From Steinernema hermaphroditum (taxonomy: Eukaryota; Nematoda; Chromadorea; Rhabditida; Steinernematidae): a stretch of DNA of 64,000 bases. Shown here piece by piece: positions 23,425 to 35,606 of this stretch. Location: assembly GCA_030435675.1 (NCBI GenBank), contig CM059625.1:8866001-8930000 (forward strand). Direction: 5' to 3'. Under the pieces are notes generated by a model. That model worked only from the letters and a program-made list of their open reading frames with translations, was not told where the DNA came from and searched no databases. Every line of letters starts with the position of its first letter. Position 1 is the first letter of the stretch. The translations under genes and the position numbers were made by a program.

Positions 23425-25423
23425 ATGGCCGCCATCTACGACATGACGCGTCGTGTTACGATGCACCACGAGAATGAAGACGCCACCATGTTGCATCTGG
23501 ATGACGCCGACGACTCCCCACCTACCACTCCTGTCCTTCTTATGGCCAAAGTGAACAGTCACTTAGTCGTTCCCTATTTTACTTCTCTTTTCTCAATTGT
23601 TAACCCTCCACATTCAATTTCAAATCTTCAAACATTTTTTATTAGTTCCTTTTATAGACCATCGAAAAGCTCCCGGACCGCGTTCTTCAACAGATCTTCA
23701 GCTACCTTTCTCCCAATGAAACCCTAGCTGCCGGAAGAGTCTGTCGCCGATGGAGAGAGCTGACGTTCGGCCCGGCGCTTTGGCAGTTTGTTTCTTTCCG
23801 AGCCAATCATGGTGGTATCCAGGTAAACTGGAAGCTTGCTTGGGAAACCACATTTGCCCTGTAGGTGACCAACTTGGATTATTTCATACACTTAATTGGA
23901 ACGCGATTCACCGAACTGAGGGTAACCGAGCTGGCAACAGATCTCATTACCCCAAATGTTCTTCACGAACTTGCTGGTCGTTGTCCTCGCCTGGAGCATC
24001 TCACTCTTGATTTCTCCACTGCGATGCAGCTGCACGATTTTACAGACCTCCAGTGCTTTCCAAGCCGCCTTCGCGGACTGACTCTCTGTTTAGGCGAAAA
24101 CATCTTCCTTGAAGGTTTTTTGAGAAAAGTTTACACTTTCATTTCTTCGGTCGAAATTCTGCATATCATCGGTAAAGGAAAAGCAAGTGGTTAATAGATG
24201 TCGATCACTCATTTTAGGAACCTATGAGAAAGTGGAGGACGAAGAGGAAGAAGTGTTCGAAACTGTAAATGTAAACAAACTGAAGCAGTACTTACCAAAT
24301 CTACGGGTTGTCAACCTTTGGGGGGTATTTCGGTATCCAACCACAGTTAGATTTTTTCGTTTGTCTTAGGTTCCTTTTATAACAGACGAGAATGTCGACC
24401 AACTCTCATCGAACTGTGCTCATCTCGAGTGTTTGTGTGTTAATTACTGCACAAAAGTTACCGGGTCTTCCCTGCAACTGGTCTTGCAACGATGCAAAAA
24501 ACTGAGAAGCCTCTTCCTCGCCTACACTAGTACGTTCTTTTGCAACTTTTATTGCATGTATCACTGTATTCTAGATCTGAATAATGAATTCATGCATTCC
24601 ATTGAGTGGTCGAAGACCAGGCTGGAAGAGTTGGACATTCGCGGAACAGACTTAAATTCCGAAACGCTCATATACCTGCTTACAGGACTTCCGCATCTTG
24701 TCTGGCTAGATGCTTCTTGGTTAGAGCACTTTACTGACCAGGTTTGATTCATGTCAGCTGGAAAAACGATTCCAATCGCTTTTAGGTTCTCGAGACATGG
24801 ATGCAGTCCGGAGCGATGAACAACATCCAGTATCTTAATTTGGACACTTGTGATTCACTCAGCGAAGCGACTCTGACAGAACTCGTGACTAGGCACGGCC
24901 ATCAGTTATACGCTCTAAATCTCGGAGGTCACCACAAGCTTCTCGAGTACTTCTGGATGAATATGATTCCGAAACTGCGCAACATAAAGTATTGTATTAC
25001 ATAACCGCGGCATCTAACCTTCGTTTAAGAGTGCTTGTCATGGGAGTCGCCGAAGACTGCTGTCCAAAAGTCAACGCAAAAATCCACATTGACCAGTTCG
25101 TCGACTGCATAGCGCAGAATTGCCCTCGACTAAGTCGACTTGAAATCCGGTGGGATGACGAAACACTGCGCTTCTCGGACAAATCCAGCAAGTTCATTGA
25201 CGTTCTTAGGATGAAGTGCTTGAAGCTTCACTCAATGGTTCTTAGTGATGGTCAGTACTACGAGCTGGTACGGTCAAACTTCGAACGTGCCGACCGTATG
25301 TCCGTTGTCAGGTAGGCGCGCGCATTTTACAACCCCCAGCTTGTAATGTTACAGAACGACAGAGATGTGCCGAACAGGCATCATACACTGCTCAAAATAC
25401 TACAACCACCTTCTGTTTAATTG
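23425..25423 (+). CDS. F-box and leucine-rich-repeat protein
   Basis: Likely the substrate-recognition subunit of an SCF (SKP1-cullin-F-box) ubiquitin ligase. Exons: 23425-23550, 23658-23822, 23865-24171, 24218-24324, 24370-24529, 24575-24741, 24786-24988, 25030-25311 and 25355-25423. After an acidic N terminus the F-box reads IEKLPDRVLQQIFSYLSP, then VCRRWRELTFGPALWQFV. About ten LRR-like units follow, with LVWLDAS, LEELDIRGTDL, IQYLNLDTCDSL and LSRLEIRW. An EDEEEEV acidic stretch interrupts the repeats. The C terminus (SNFERADRMSVVRTTEMCR) matches my memory of a conserved metazoan F-box/LRR family whose exact name I cannot give. All exon phases agree. The ATG at 23425 is the first in a good frame; upstream exons cannot be excluded. 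Confidence 0.87.
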
Positions 25424-25838
25424 ATTTTATGTAAAGCGATAAAGTTTATTTGGTGTTATATCTGACACTATTAGTAAATATCACTTCCTAGGAATGACTA
25501 TTAAAGCCCATTGGCGTTGAAAGCTCATAACACTACGTATCGGATAGTTCGGATTTGAGCATGTGCAAGAATGATGGCCAGTAAGGTTTGGAGCAACAAC
25601 AGATGAACCATTTTGGGTTGAATGACCGGTATCGCGCAAATATTACAGACTGTAAACTACGTTGAAGATCAAGAGAGAGGAGGAGACTAAAGATATTGCT
25701 GAGAGGACCCATAGGATGAGACACACAACTATGATGAAATGCTACAATATGAATGCAGAAGTGTAAAACTCTGTCACATCTCAAGAACCGTAGATAATTT
25801 AAAGCATTCGCTTCATTCCGTCGTCACACGGCGTATAC

Positions 25839-28446
25839 CTATGCGTTTTCTTGCGCATCCACTTCAGGATTAAACCTTCTGTACGCTTCAATGGCAAGAA
25901 CAACGATGCCAGAAATTGTAATTCCACCACCGGCGAAGTAGAATATGTAGATGTATGATCCAGTCACATCATGAAAATATCCTAAGCATGAGCTTCTTGA
26001 CTGTGCTGTACTAGCTGCACTCACCGACTAAGGCAGGACCGAGCACATTTCCAAGTCCTTCCACGAGACAGAGCAAACCATAGCCGCTTTGAAATCCGTG
26101 GAGGCACAGCAGCTCGAGAGTGATCACCGAAGCCAGAACGTAATTGGCGCTGATGAAGAATCCGTAGGCGTTGCAAACGATCATCATTCCTGCGAACGAC
26201 GTGATGTGTGGTGTAATGAAGACGCAGAAACCCGCAAGCGAGATAAATATTCCATACAGCGGCAACATATACTGTAATAGAATGCACTTTGCGCGCATAA
26301 TGACATCAGTAACTTACATCTCGAGTGTACTTCCAGTCGGCAATGAATCCACAGAAGAGCATGCTGATCATGTTGAAGAAGCCGATTCCAGATACGAGGA
26401 ATGAACTCTTGCTTTCCGACACGTTCAAATGCGAAACGGCGTACTCCGGGAAATTTACATAAGGAATATCGAAGAACATGTAGAGAATGAAGACGCTAAG
26501 AAGGAAAAACTGGAAGGTAGGTACCGTGAACAGCTCCCAGTTCTGCTTCAGTGCTTCACTGGCAGCGTTAAGGATCTGCAAAAGTCAATTTTATTCTTGC
26601 GCACGCTTCATGAACCGCTTACTCTTCTGAGCTGCAACGCGCCTGGATGGCGTCTTCTCCGTCTAATGCAAAGCGCAGGTGCTGAAGGTGCTTTTTCGAT
26701 GCCATTTCCGAAGACAGAGTGTCTTGTTCCCATCAGCATGACATTAGAAGGGGGAACACGTCCATGGGTTGTTCCGATAGGTCCTCCCATGATCGACGAT
26801 AGCCTCGCAACTCCGTGCACAGGATTTGGAGGAATAGTAGGCATCGGCATGTCTTGTACTATAAAATCCTGTACAACAGTCGTCCCTCTTCCTGAGATAA
26901 CGGTATGCTGCAACAAAATAATACAAAATACTCCTTCTTGTGCGGCCTGAATGCTCACAGCATAGTTCGAGGTTGGTTTTGCTGGAATCAGCGTTGTAGT
27001 AGGATGATACTCTTCGTCATCGCTACTGGATTCTGATTCACCGTCATTGGAAAACTTTGAGTCCTCCGATGAACACATCGCGGCGTTGCAGTCAGTTCCG
27101 GTCATCTTTCCCGGCACTGTGCACATGATATCCAGAGCATCGAGCGAGTGACTGGTGTTCGATATAAGACGACGACGACTTGCGTCGGCAAGAGATTGCT
27201 GGAAACCCAGTATTAGATGGCGTTGTTAACAATCCGAAACCTGAAGGTCCAAATGACTGTGATTGCGCTGCTGTACAGGAAGCGGTTCGCGAACATTCCG
27301 CGCGTGCTCCTTCATCCCCTGACTGAAGACGGCTACACTCTTGGATCGAGGAACGTTGTCTTCGAGCTCGTTGACGGCGTTTTTCATTAGCTCCATGCTC
27401 ATCGAAGGTTCCACTGTACGTAAATAGCCCCACGCATGTGTAGAAATGTCTGGCAGTGAAACAGCTAACCGCAATTCACCCTAAACATAGCAGTTAGCTG
27501 TAATCCATCGTGTATTTATGTGTACCAAATCCATGGGACCAAAGTCATTGACACTCCTCATACGTTCTTTCTCTTTTTGTCGTTCCATTTTTCGGATAAA
27601 CTTCCGCCGCTTATATTCAATGGTATCCTGTGGCCATTCGACATCCTTCATCACTACTCCACAAACAACAAGCAGTAGGAGAATTGTGCTGAAGATGAGA
27701 ATGGATGGACGCCATCCGAAGTTTTTGATAAGCTAAAGTGACATGAAAAGGGCATGATGACACATGTTTACTCACAACTTCCACAAGGGGTGCGAAGGTG
27801 AAAGTTCCAGCACCTGACCCGCAGACAGCGATGCCCGTTGCCAGCGCTCTTCTTTTCTCAAAGTAGTACGTAACTATAACTATGGCAGTGTTGTAGCAAA
27901 AACAAAGTCCCAATCCTGATATCAGACTGAAGGTCAAAGTAAATTGCCACACATTTTCTGAGAAGTACGACAAGGCAACTCCAATCACTGCAATCACGCC
28001 TCCGACTATGGTCATCGCGCTAAATTGATGTGTTCAAGGTGCATTGTACGTAGAGTAACAAACCGGCAATCATAGATGTCCGTGAGTGCAGCAGCGAGAG
28101 GGCCACCAAGAAGTGGAATGGCCAAAAAAAGCGAAGCAGCGATTCCGGATGTAAATTTTGACGCCTTGTAGTACTGTTGAATTTCAGGAAACATGATTCC
28201 AAATGAGAAGGAGAGTCCATCGCAAATGAAGTGGATAACGAACGAGACAAAGACAATCACCCATCCGTATCCACCATCGAGCGCTTTGGGTTCCGCTTCT
28301 TCCGACTCGTCGCTGCTCTCTACAATTGTAGTTTGCTTTTGAAGCAATTCTCCCGCCAAACGCCAAACCTGAGGCTGCAGATGAGAGTCCAGAAATTCTT
28401 TCAAAACGCAATTTTCTGCTACGATCATCGGCGAACGCGGCTGCAT
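25839..28446 (-). CDS. Monocarboxylate-transporter-like (SLC16/MFS) protein
   Basis: A twelve-helix major facilitator of the SLC16 group, which carries lactate, pyruvate, amino-acid or thyroid-hormone-type substrates; the substrate here cannot be told. Exons from 5': 28465-28064, 28019-27776, 27732-27526, 27480-27241, 27198-26623, 26575-26318, 26271-26025 and 25981-25839. From the ATG at 28446 they give 765 codons in frame. The SLC16 signature DGGYGWVIVF opens TM1. KRRALATGIAVCGSG lies before TM5, and the last exon encodes DVTGSYIYIFYFAGG. The loop between TM6 and TM7 is about 320 residues, acidic and Ser-rich in the middle. A further 5' exon near 28616-28512 is likely but its phase is unclear, so the true start is uncertain. 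It is convergent with the F-box gene. Confidence 0.9.
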
Positions 28447-28616
28447 CTTCTCGGTTGGTTCCAGACTGCAGAAAGGTATTGGTTATCGCTAAAACTGTCA
28501 ACAGGTCTCACCGCGTAGTTATCGCAGAGCCACGCAGACACCTGCGTATCTTTGTGCAGTGTCCGCTGTGCACTCGACAACGCCGGCTGCTGATTACCAT
28601 CGCCTTCGTCCTCCAT

Positions 28617-30454
28617 GGCTGGAGATGCGAGGACGATATCTTAAAAACAAAACAACCATGGATTTGTAAGTTACCGTAGGTAATGCGCGAAGGCGTTACT
28701 GATTATAGCTATGTAATAGTTTTTTCCTATCAGTAGTGCCGTAAGCGATTAAATAGACTTCGACTGTCTGTCTGCAGATAGTTCCGAAAAACGACTGAAG
28801 AATGAAGCGGACTTGCCGATGCAATAGAGTACTTATCGCAGATTAGATTACAGTCGCCTAAGACGCGCCAACCATGATCTTACTACCTTCTTCAGCGACA
28901 TCTTCTTTTTGTGCACACCGGATTTGGCGTTTTTATGCAGTGGGTGTCAATTTTCGCGCTGTAAATAGTCAAGTTGCATATTTCATAAAGTCACGAACAT
29001 ATCCGAACATATGATCGACCATCGTCAGCGCAGTGCACTCAGGCAAGTCGGGAGGAGACCTCTCGAACGACAGCGTTCTCAGCTGTTCGCGACGTCCTCA
29101 GCCGCTTGCATTATTCAAAAAATCCCGGCTTGCGAATGCGGCTAGCGGAGATTTATGCGGTCGAACACCTCTGAGAGTACGAGAGGTTATAATAAATACT
29201 TCGCGCAAGATATTACGAAATCGCCGACATATGGGGAAACGACACGTGATAATCATCGCCCTCGACAGAAACAAACAAATGCGTCGGATTACCGACTGGA
29301 AAATTGCGATCATTATCCACAAGCGGTTGCGCAGAAGTGCGATCACCAACCAACGCATCGGCGTGTTTGCAAGACGTATTTTTGGAAGCCTGGCATCTAC
29401 AAAACCATACTTAATCTCCAACTCAAACAGCTTCCTCGCGTTTAGGCTAAAACCAGGATTGCGAAACCCTAACGCACACAAGAGGACGGAACGGAGCGTG
29501 CCAAATGATCACCTGTAAATACGAGTTGTTGTTGTTGGTCCTTCATGGGTCCGTTAAAAACTTTACCAAAAAACGCCTTCAATAGTACTGAGAAAACACA
29601 TGACCATAAACATGTCTCATCGTAAGTGTTTACGATAAGGAACGCAGGTGCGATGAAATCCAGATGAAGAGCTCAGAGTGACACACCACTTCAACATGCA
29701 CAGCAATAATTTGTAGCGGACGTATGCAGACCCGTTGGGAACACTATTGGGAACACTAGGAACGTTTGATAGTCCATTTTGTTGCAATATGACTGAAATA
29801 TAATCTGCTAAAAAGCGTCCGAAATATTTATACAAATGGAGAAGCGAAAAGAAAGAAGGAAATGTAATAGTGCTCCGTTGCGAAACATATGTCACCTTGC
29901 CGACGAGAGAAATAATTTCCACGCTGAATTTAAACCTAGCAACCATCACTTACCTGCGCTAACTATCGAATATAATAACACTTTGAAAACGTGACAGCTC
30001 CAAACAATCATATGATCATGCACACTTAAGCGATCCCCGCCTATCAACTGAACACGCACACAGATGTATCATGCTTCTTTACAATATGTCAGCACATAAC
30101 TGAATATCCCTTTATAACATGTTTAATTCAGAAATGTCATAGTTATGAAAGTTATAAACGTACTTATTCTGTTACTAATAAAATCGTATTGATGTGGTAA
30201 CGAATCCTATGACAATAGTCGTGAAAGTTTATTTACGACAGAACATTCTCTTTGTACAGAAAGATGATTACAGTATAACCGAAACGATACTGAGCAACAG
30301 GGCACTTTAGTGAAACGGACGTTACACATCTAAACCCTAAGTATGAAGAGGTTTTTAAATTGTTTAAAAACTTTTATAATATCATGAAAGATTTCGTAGA
30401 AGAGATGGCCAACTTTTCTATGTACACTTGCAAATGCATTTGCATCATCGGCGT
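28617..30454. other. Intergenic stretch upstream of the transporter
   Basis: Two minus-strand genes flank this interval, so it holds the transporter promoter and the FIP200 3' flank. Frames of 161 codons (29033-29518 plus), 127 codons (29098-29481 minus) and 96 codons (29155-29445 plus) overlap in one small area. None has a known motif. Confidence 0.4.
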
Positions 30455-33400
30455 TTACTCGTTTCGTCGACGACGGTAAGAACTTGAGTCCAACGGCAAC
30501 GCTTCAATGTCCACTCGGTAAAATTTGGTATCCATAGGAAGCTTGTATCTGCAGATGTATCATTACGGTTAAAAAGTAAACAACACTATGTTACCGGTTG
30601 TCTATCTTTTTTATTTGACAAAACTCGATGTGCGTAATCGTTGCGAGGATAAGGTTGCGCCTGGTGGCCGGCTTCTGCGCGCCGAGAACTCCCATCCTTT
30701 TCATGCTGCTTTCTTTCACGAAGTGAAGTGTTGGAGAGGAGCAGAACACAGTGTACGAGTTGTGTACATCGTCCCACATGACAAGAACAGCGCAACCTTC
30801 GTGAATGTCCAAAAGGGATATCATCATTCTCATCTCTTTGAGGCATAAACGTGTCTGCGTTGCAATGGTGTTCACATTGACAGCCGCAATACCATCATCT
30901 ACAAGTCAAAAAGGTCGATTCGACATATAATTGACACTATTACCTTCATCATCCTCTTCTTCCATTGCTTCCTTGATCTCTTCCGAAACCTGTCCACTGC
31001 TTTCGGCGCAATCTAGAACGACACTATTGTTTTGAGTTAAATTCGCTGCTCGACCTTTATTGAGAAGCATGCAGGATTCTTGAATATGGGCACCAGATGG
31101 GAACGAAGTCATTAGCCCCGAGGAAGATGCATCTGGGCCTGCGATGGCTTGAATAGATTTGTTGAATTCCATATTGCCCAGACGAGATTCGAGCTCCAGA
31201 ATTCTTTCTTTCTAAACAAAGAAAAGACAAATAACCGTGTTCACATCCATATTCCTTACATATCCAGAAACCTGTTGATCATACGCGGACTGCACTTCTT
31301 CACGGACCCGGCAAATCTCCTTGGCATTGCGCTCTTCCATTCCGCGGACCAAAAGCTGCATGCGGTTTTTGTATTCTTTCTCAACATCGCTTCTGATGGT
31401 GGCTTCCTTTATAGTTGCTTCTTCCAGTGAACCCTCGCTGTTGTCATCGCTACCCAAGCAGTCACAAATAGCGGCTGTACTCTCGGCCGTTCGCCTATCG
31501 TGTTCGATACGAAGAGCATTCATCTCATCCTCAGAAAGGTCACGCTTCAGCAAGTTGGCAAGAAATTCAAATCCGACAAAAAAGGGATCCATACATTTCT
31601 TTTCCTTTTCCTCTTGCCATGACAACTGTTCACTTTTAAGTCTGCAAACATAATTTGTGCATCAAGCACTACCTGACTAACACTTACCTTTTACATTCCT
31701 CCTTGCGCTCTTTGATCTCGTTTTCAACGGCAACAACTTTTTCGGCTTGTTCCTTCAACAACATGCTCAACTCTTCATTTTTAGTTTTAATATTATCGGC
31801 TTCCTTCTGCAGATCTTCGAGCATCTTATTCTTCTCAGCAAGTTCCCTATCGACACTTTCTTTTTCTACGTTTTTGTTGCGGGTGTCCTCTTCATGTTTT
31901 GCGATTATCGCGTCGCGCTCGATAAGACACTTGTCTTTGTCTGCTATTGCCTTCTGCAGCTCCATAACAACGCTTTCGTGCAATTCTTTTTGCCTCTGAA
32001 CCTCCTTAGAACACTCCTCCTTGATGCTTTCTACGAGTTTGCTACTCTGTTCACAAAGATCCTTTTTCAACTCGTCGAACTCCTTAATGAATGCACTTTG
32101 GGTTTCACCAATATCACGCTTGAGCGATAGGGCTTCCTGAAAAACGACGAAAATGATTTTTACAAATGACTGTGTGACGTACCCCAGAAACGTATTGAAC
32201 GGATGCCCTCAAAGGAGCTAACTCGCGCAGTAGTTTAGTTCTGATAGCGGTGGCCGTGTTCAGTTCGAGATCTTGCTGAAACGTTGCAAACTACATAAAT
32301 CACACTCTCTTTCTATCTTACGAAATGATTCACTTTGTGAAAATCGTCTCCCAAACTACCAAAATGATCGTCCGGAGTGCTGAAATAGCTGGACTTATCG
32401 GCATCCGAAACCTGAAGATCATCTATGTATATATTCTTTTTTCGTTAGTCTTACACAGGCATTTCTCGGAAAGTCAGCCCTATTCATTGGAATATTGATT
32501 GGAGCGCTCCTGGCAGAACTGCTGATGAATTCCCTCTCATGTTCCTAAAGGACTGTAGAGGCTTCACGAAAGAAATCGCCTACCTTATTCTCAGTGACTG
32601 CCAGGCTGCTCGTCAGCGGGCGTGGTGGGTCGTGAATTGAGGCCGATGATGCCGATGCTCTTACGCCCTTTGCCATTAGTATAGCACCGCGGTTCAAAAC
32701 CGGAGACATTTCGATATTGTCGTCTCCGCTCAGCCATGTTGACGAAGGAAAGTTTTTCGTGAGCGTGCCAACATTTGCTGATCCATCGCGGACAAAGAAA
32801 GATTCCTCGCGACGAATTCCTGCAGCCGAAATGCTTTGAGCAATGCTTGGATCGCAGACCATCAGTTTTGAGAACACTTGTGGAACGTCAGCCTTTAAGA
32901 AGAATTCCAATTCAGGGACATTTTTGCGTAAGTTCCTAATATCTTCTGCTTCTATCTTAGGAAGGGCTTCATCGAACTTTACTCGATCAGGGCAAATGTT
33001 AGGGACCATATCTCCCATCCCGGGAAACAGCTGCCTAATGAAGTGCCGATCCAACTTCAGGAAAAATTCAGTACGTTGATGGTTTTCATCTTTCAAGAAC
33101 TGACGACATTTCTCAATAAAGACATTCAGCCACTGGTCGAACTCCTAAAGAACGTATTGAAAGGGCAATCCTACGGAAACACACAAACCTTTCTGAAGGC
33201 ATTTCGACGGATGACTTCGGTAATTGCAATGGCGAACATTGCAGGCGCATCGCGCACCTGACGTACAACATCCAAGCGTTGCTTTAGGCCGTCGTAGACA
33301 TTTTCGTGCAGCCTCATTTCACTGTTCGCGGTATTGAGACGTTCGTAAATCTGAGAGTAGCAAAGAGTCGTAAGAAAGCAATAATTTCAAAACTAACCGC

Positions 33401-34735
33401 TTTAACCCATCCGGATAAACGCTTCATAATGTTATTGAGCACCTCATTCTTCGACTGTAGGAATGAATCCATCGCCTTATCGATGGTGCTCATGTCGCCT
33501 ACTATTTTCAGCACATATTCCTTCTGCTGACTGCCAAAAGCCTGAAAATATGATGGTGTAATTATGTCCTCCGACATTCAAACTATACAGTGCTCTGCGC
33601 CAGATCGGTCGGTGCCGGCTGCAAGATACAATCGGAGCAACTTCTAATTCTCTTGACTACTTCCTCCATCGACTTAAGCTGATATTCAAGCTGTGCGAAG
33701 CGTTTGTTAATTCCTTTGATGTCCCGATACTCAGTCTTCTTCGACTGCTCACGAACGGACCTTAGCAGGGTAGCCGCTTTTTGGATCTCTGTTGCTTCAG
33801 AAGCTAGGTTCATTTGTTTCTGCGCGTGCTCGGCGATCGCCTTCACTGAGTAGTCAGCGTCCTTGGATGCGAGCCATCCGTACAAGGAAAGACTTCCAGA
33901 GTCAGTTCCATCCCCATCAGTCAGTAACTGCGCCGGGATGAGAATCTGCATATATCCAAACAATATTCACTAGAAGATCGGAGAAAAAACCTTTTCGAGT
34001 GTAGCGAGAATGCTGTCAAAGTTCTGAATCATCGGTTGACCTTTTTCACACATAGTTTTCATTTTTTCGCTGTAACCAGCTGTTCGCTCCAGCCGCTTTT
34101 CGAGTCTCGAGATAGATTCATCCAAATTGGACATTAGTGCCGTCCAACCCTAAATCACGTTGTTAATGATAGAGCTGGACCTGATTCCTACATTGGTCAT
34201 CAGCTTGTGATCTCGAATTATCTGAGCACAGTAGACAAGAGATTTGTCACATGTAGTGCCGTAATTCCTCGCAAATTCGAACTGACATTTAATTATTTCA
34301 CTTGGATCTTGCAAAATATCGAGATGGCTGATGTGTCGCTTGCATTCTGTAATCCACTGGTTATTCACTAACCGAATGTCTGAAGAGACATACCTTCTAG
34401 GGGTGGTCTGCCTTCCCTTTCCTCCTTGTCCTTTAGTTGTTGAAAATCTTTACTGGTGCTCATATAATTGGCTCGGATAAAGTATACAGGATTGTTTTCG
34501 GTGCCAGCGTTGTACGAAGACAAAGCTCGGTTGTTGTCAAGGGATTCCCCGCTCTCCAGCAGCAAAAACTGAAGCAGACAACTCATTTCTGCTAGACGAA
34601 AGATGAAATTACCTGTTCATCGACCGGAACATCGATCGCTTTGAAGATGGACTTGTTAAGCTCTGTGACCGTAGACAATACCGGTATCTCGAGAACCATC
34701 ATGAATCCATGATTGACATAAAAAACGTAAAACAT
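30455..34735 (-). CDS. rb1cc1: FIP200/RB1CC1 (ATG11-family) autophagy scaffold
   Basis: The scaffold of the ULK/UNC-51 autophagy-initiation complex; C. elegans EPG-7 is the related protein. Sixteen exons were rebuilt: 34735-34613, 34568-34394, 34346-34192, 34149-33991, 33945-33589, 33541-33398, 33350-33189, 33144-32584, 32544-32455, 32411-32334, 32290-32183, 32136-31688, 31641-31272, 31211-30944, 30898-30595 and 30548-30455. They sum to 1198 codons plus stop. The N-terminal ubiquitin-like region ends in SYNAGTENNPVYFIRA. GWTALMSNLDE and VIRRNAFRK follow in the conserved ATG17-like part. STPDDHFGSLGDDFHK and an extended Lys/Glu-rich coiled coil lie in the middle. The C-terminal Claw domain carries VLVMWDDVHNSYTVF, SSPTLHFV and YKLPMDTKFYRV. 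It is about 400 residues shorter than the human protein. It diverges from RAB3GAP1. Confidence 0.93.
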
Positions 34736-35606
34736 CCTGCTCTCCGGTCATTCAACTGAGCTTTCTGCAAATCTTAAATATTGCAGTGCGATGCAATGTT
34801 TTGAATCATAGGCACGACACAGTGGACAAATGCAGACTGAACTGAAGCGAATTGAACGCGGCACGCGTATGATCAAAAGCGATGCGTGTTCACCGTGATT
34901 TGCCGTGCTACTGTTGATCACATCGATATTTTTGGTATAAAGCGACCTTAGATACGATTTCCGCGAAACGTCGCCTACTAGTCGTAATCATAATTGCGCC
35001 AACATAAGCCAACTTCGCTCGATTTTGAACACAGCAAACCGAGAAAACTTGGAAAGGAAGAGATCGACCAGTATAATCAGAGACGCTGGATGTTGTGTTC
35101 ACCAGCTCATCGCGGGCACACTCCCCTTCCCCAAACGTCTCCCATTCACGTGACATCCCCACAGCTGAGTCGGGTGGGTTGTCGTCGCGTTCGTACTGGC
35201 TGTCGCGAATAAGCACTTCTCTTTCTATTGCTATTTAAAACGAATTAAGCATCGCAGTTGCATCACATAACATTTATAATATATTCTTGATTTTCCAGCC
35301 ATCATTTCACTTTACGTGCTCAGTAAAAACTATCCACGTAAGCGCGACCACTTCGAATAAAAGCTTCCTAAACGGCAGCTGAAAGACTTTCACGGCGGCA
35401 AAACAAAAATTTGTCTGTAACAGCGTCGTAGTAAGGCGTCGGGTTGTAAGACACGTATGCACATAGGTCAGAAATCAAAAACTCGAGGTAGTGCAATATA
35501 AGCACTATGAAAATTGTGATAGGAAACATATTACTTGTTGCATCACCGTGATTATAGCTTGTATTTGTGTTGATAATTGGAAAATCAATTTCCAGACCAG
35601 CACAAC
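34736..35606. promoter_or_regulatory. Shared divergent promoter region of FIP200 and RAB3GAP1
   Basis: The 871-bp gap lies between two head-to-head start codons. No coding exon is supported here. A bidirectional promoter is inferred from gene orientation alone; I see no specific factor site. Confidence 0.45.

Noticed and set aside
26886..26925. Possible 37-nt intron inside the transporter loop exon
   Set aside because: Removing it would break the frame that otherwise runs cleanly from 27198 to 26623.
34150..34180. A 31-nt intron in the FIP200 gene
   Set aside because: A GTAGGA donor after 34192 gives a normal 42-nt intron in frame and restores GWTALMSNL after TN.
34368..34394. A 26-nt ultrashort intron in the FIP200 gene
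   Set aside because: A 47-nt intron using the acceptor at ggattacag (34347) keeps the frame and fits the size of the neighbours.
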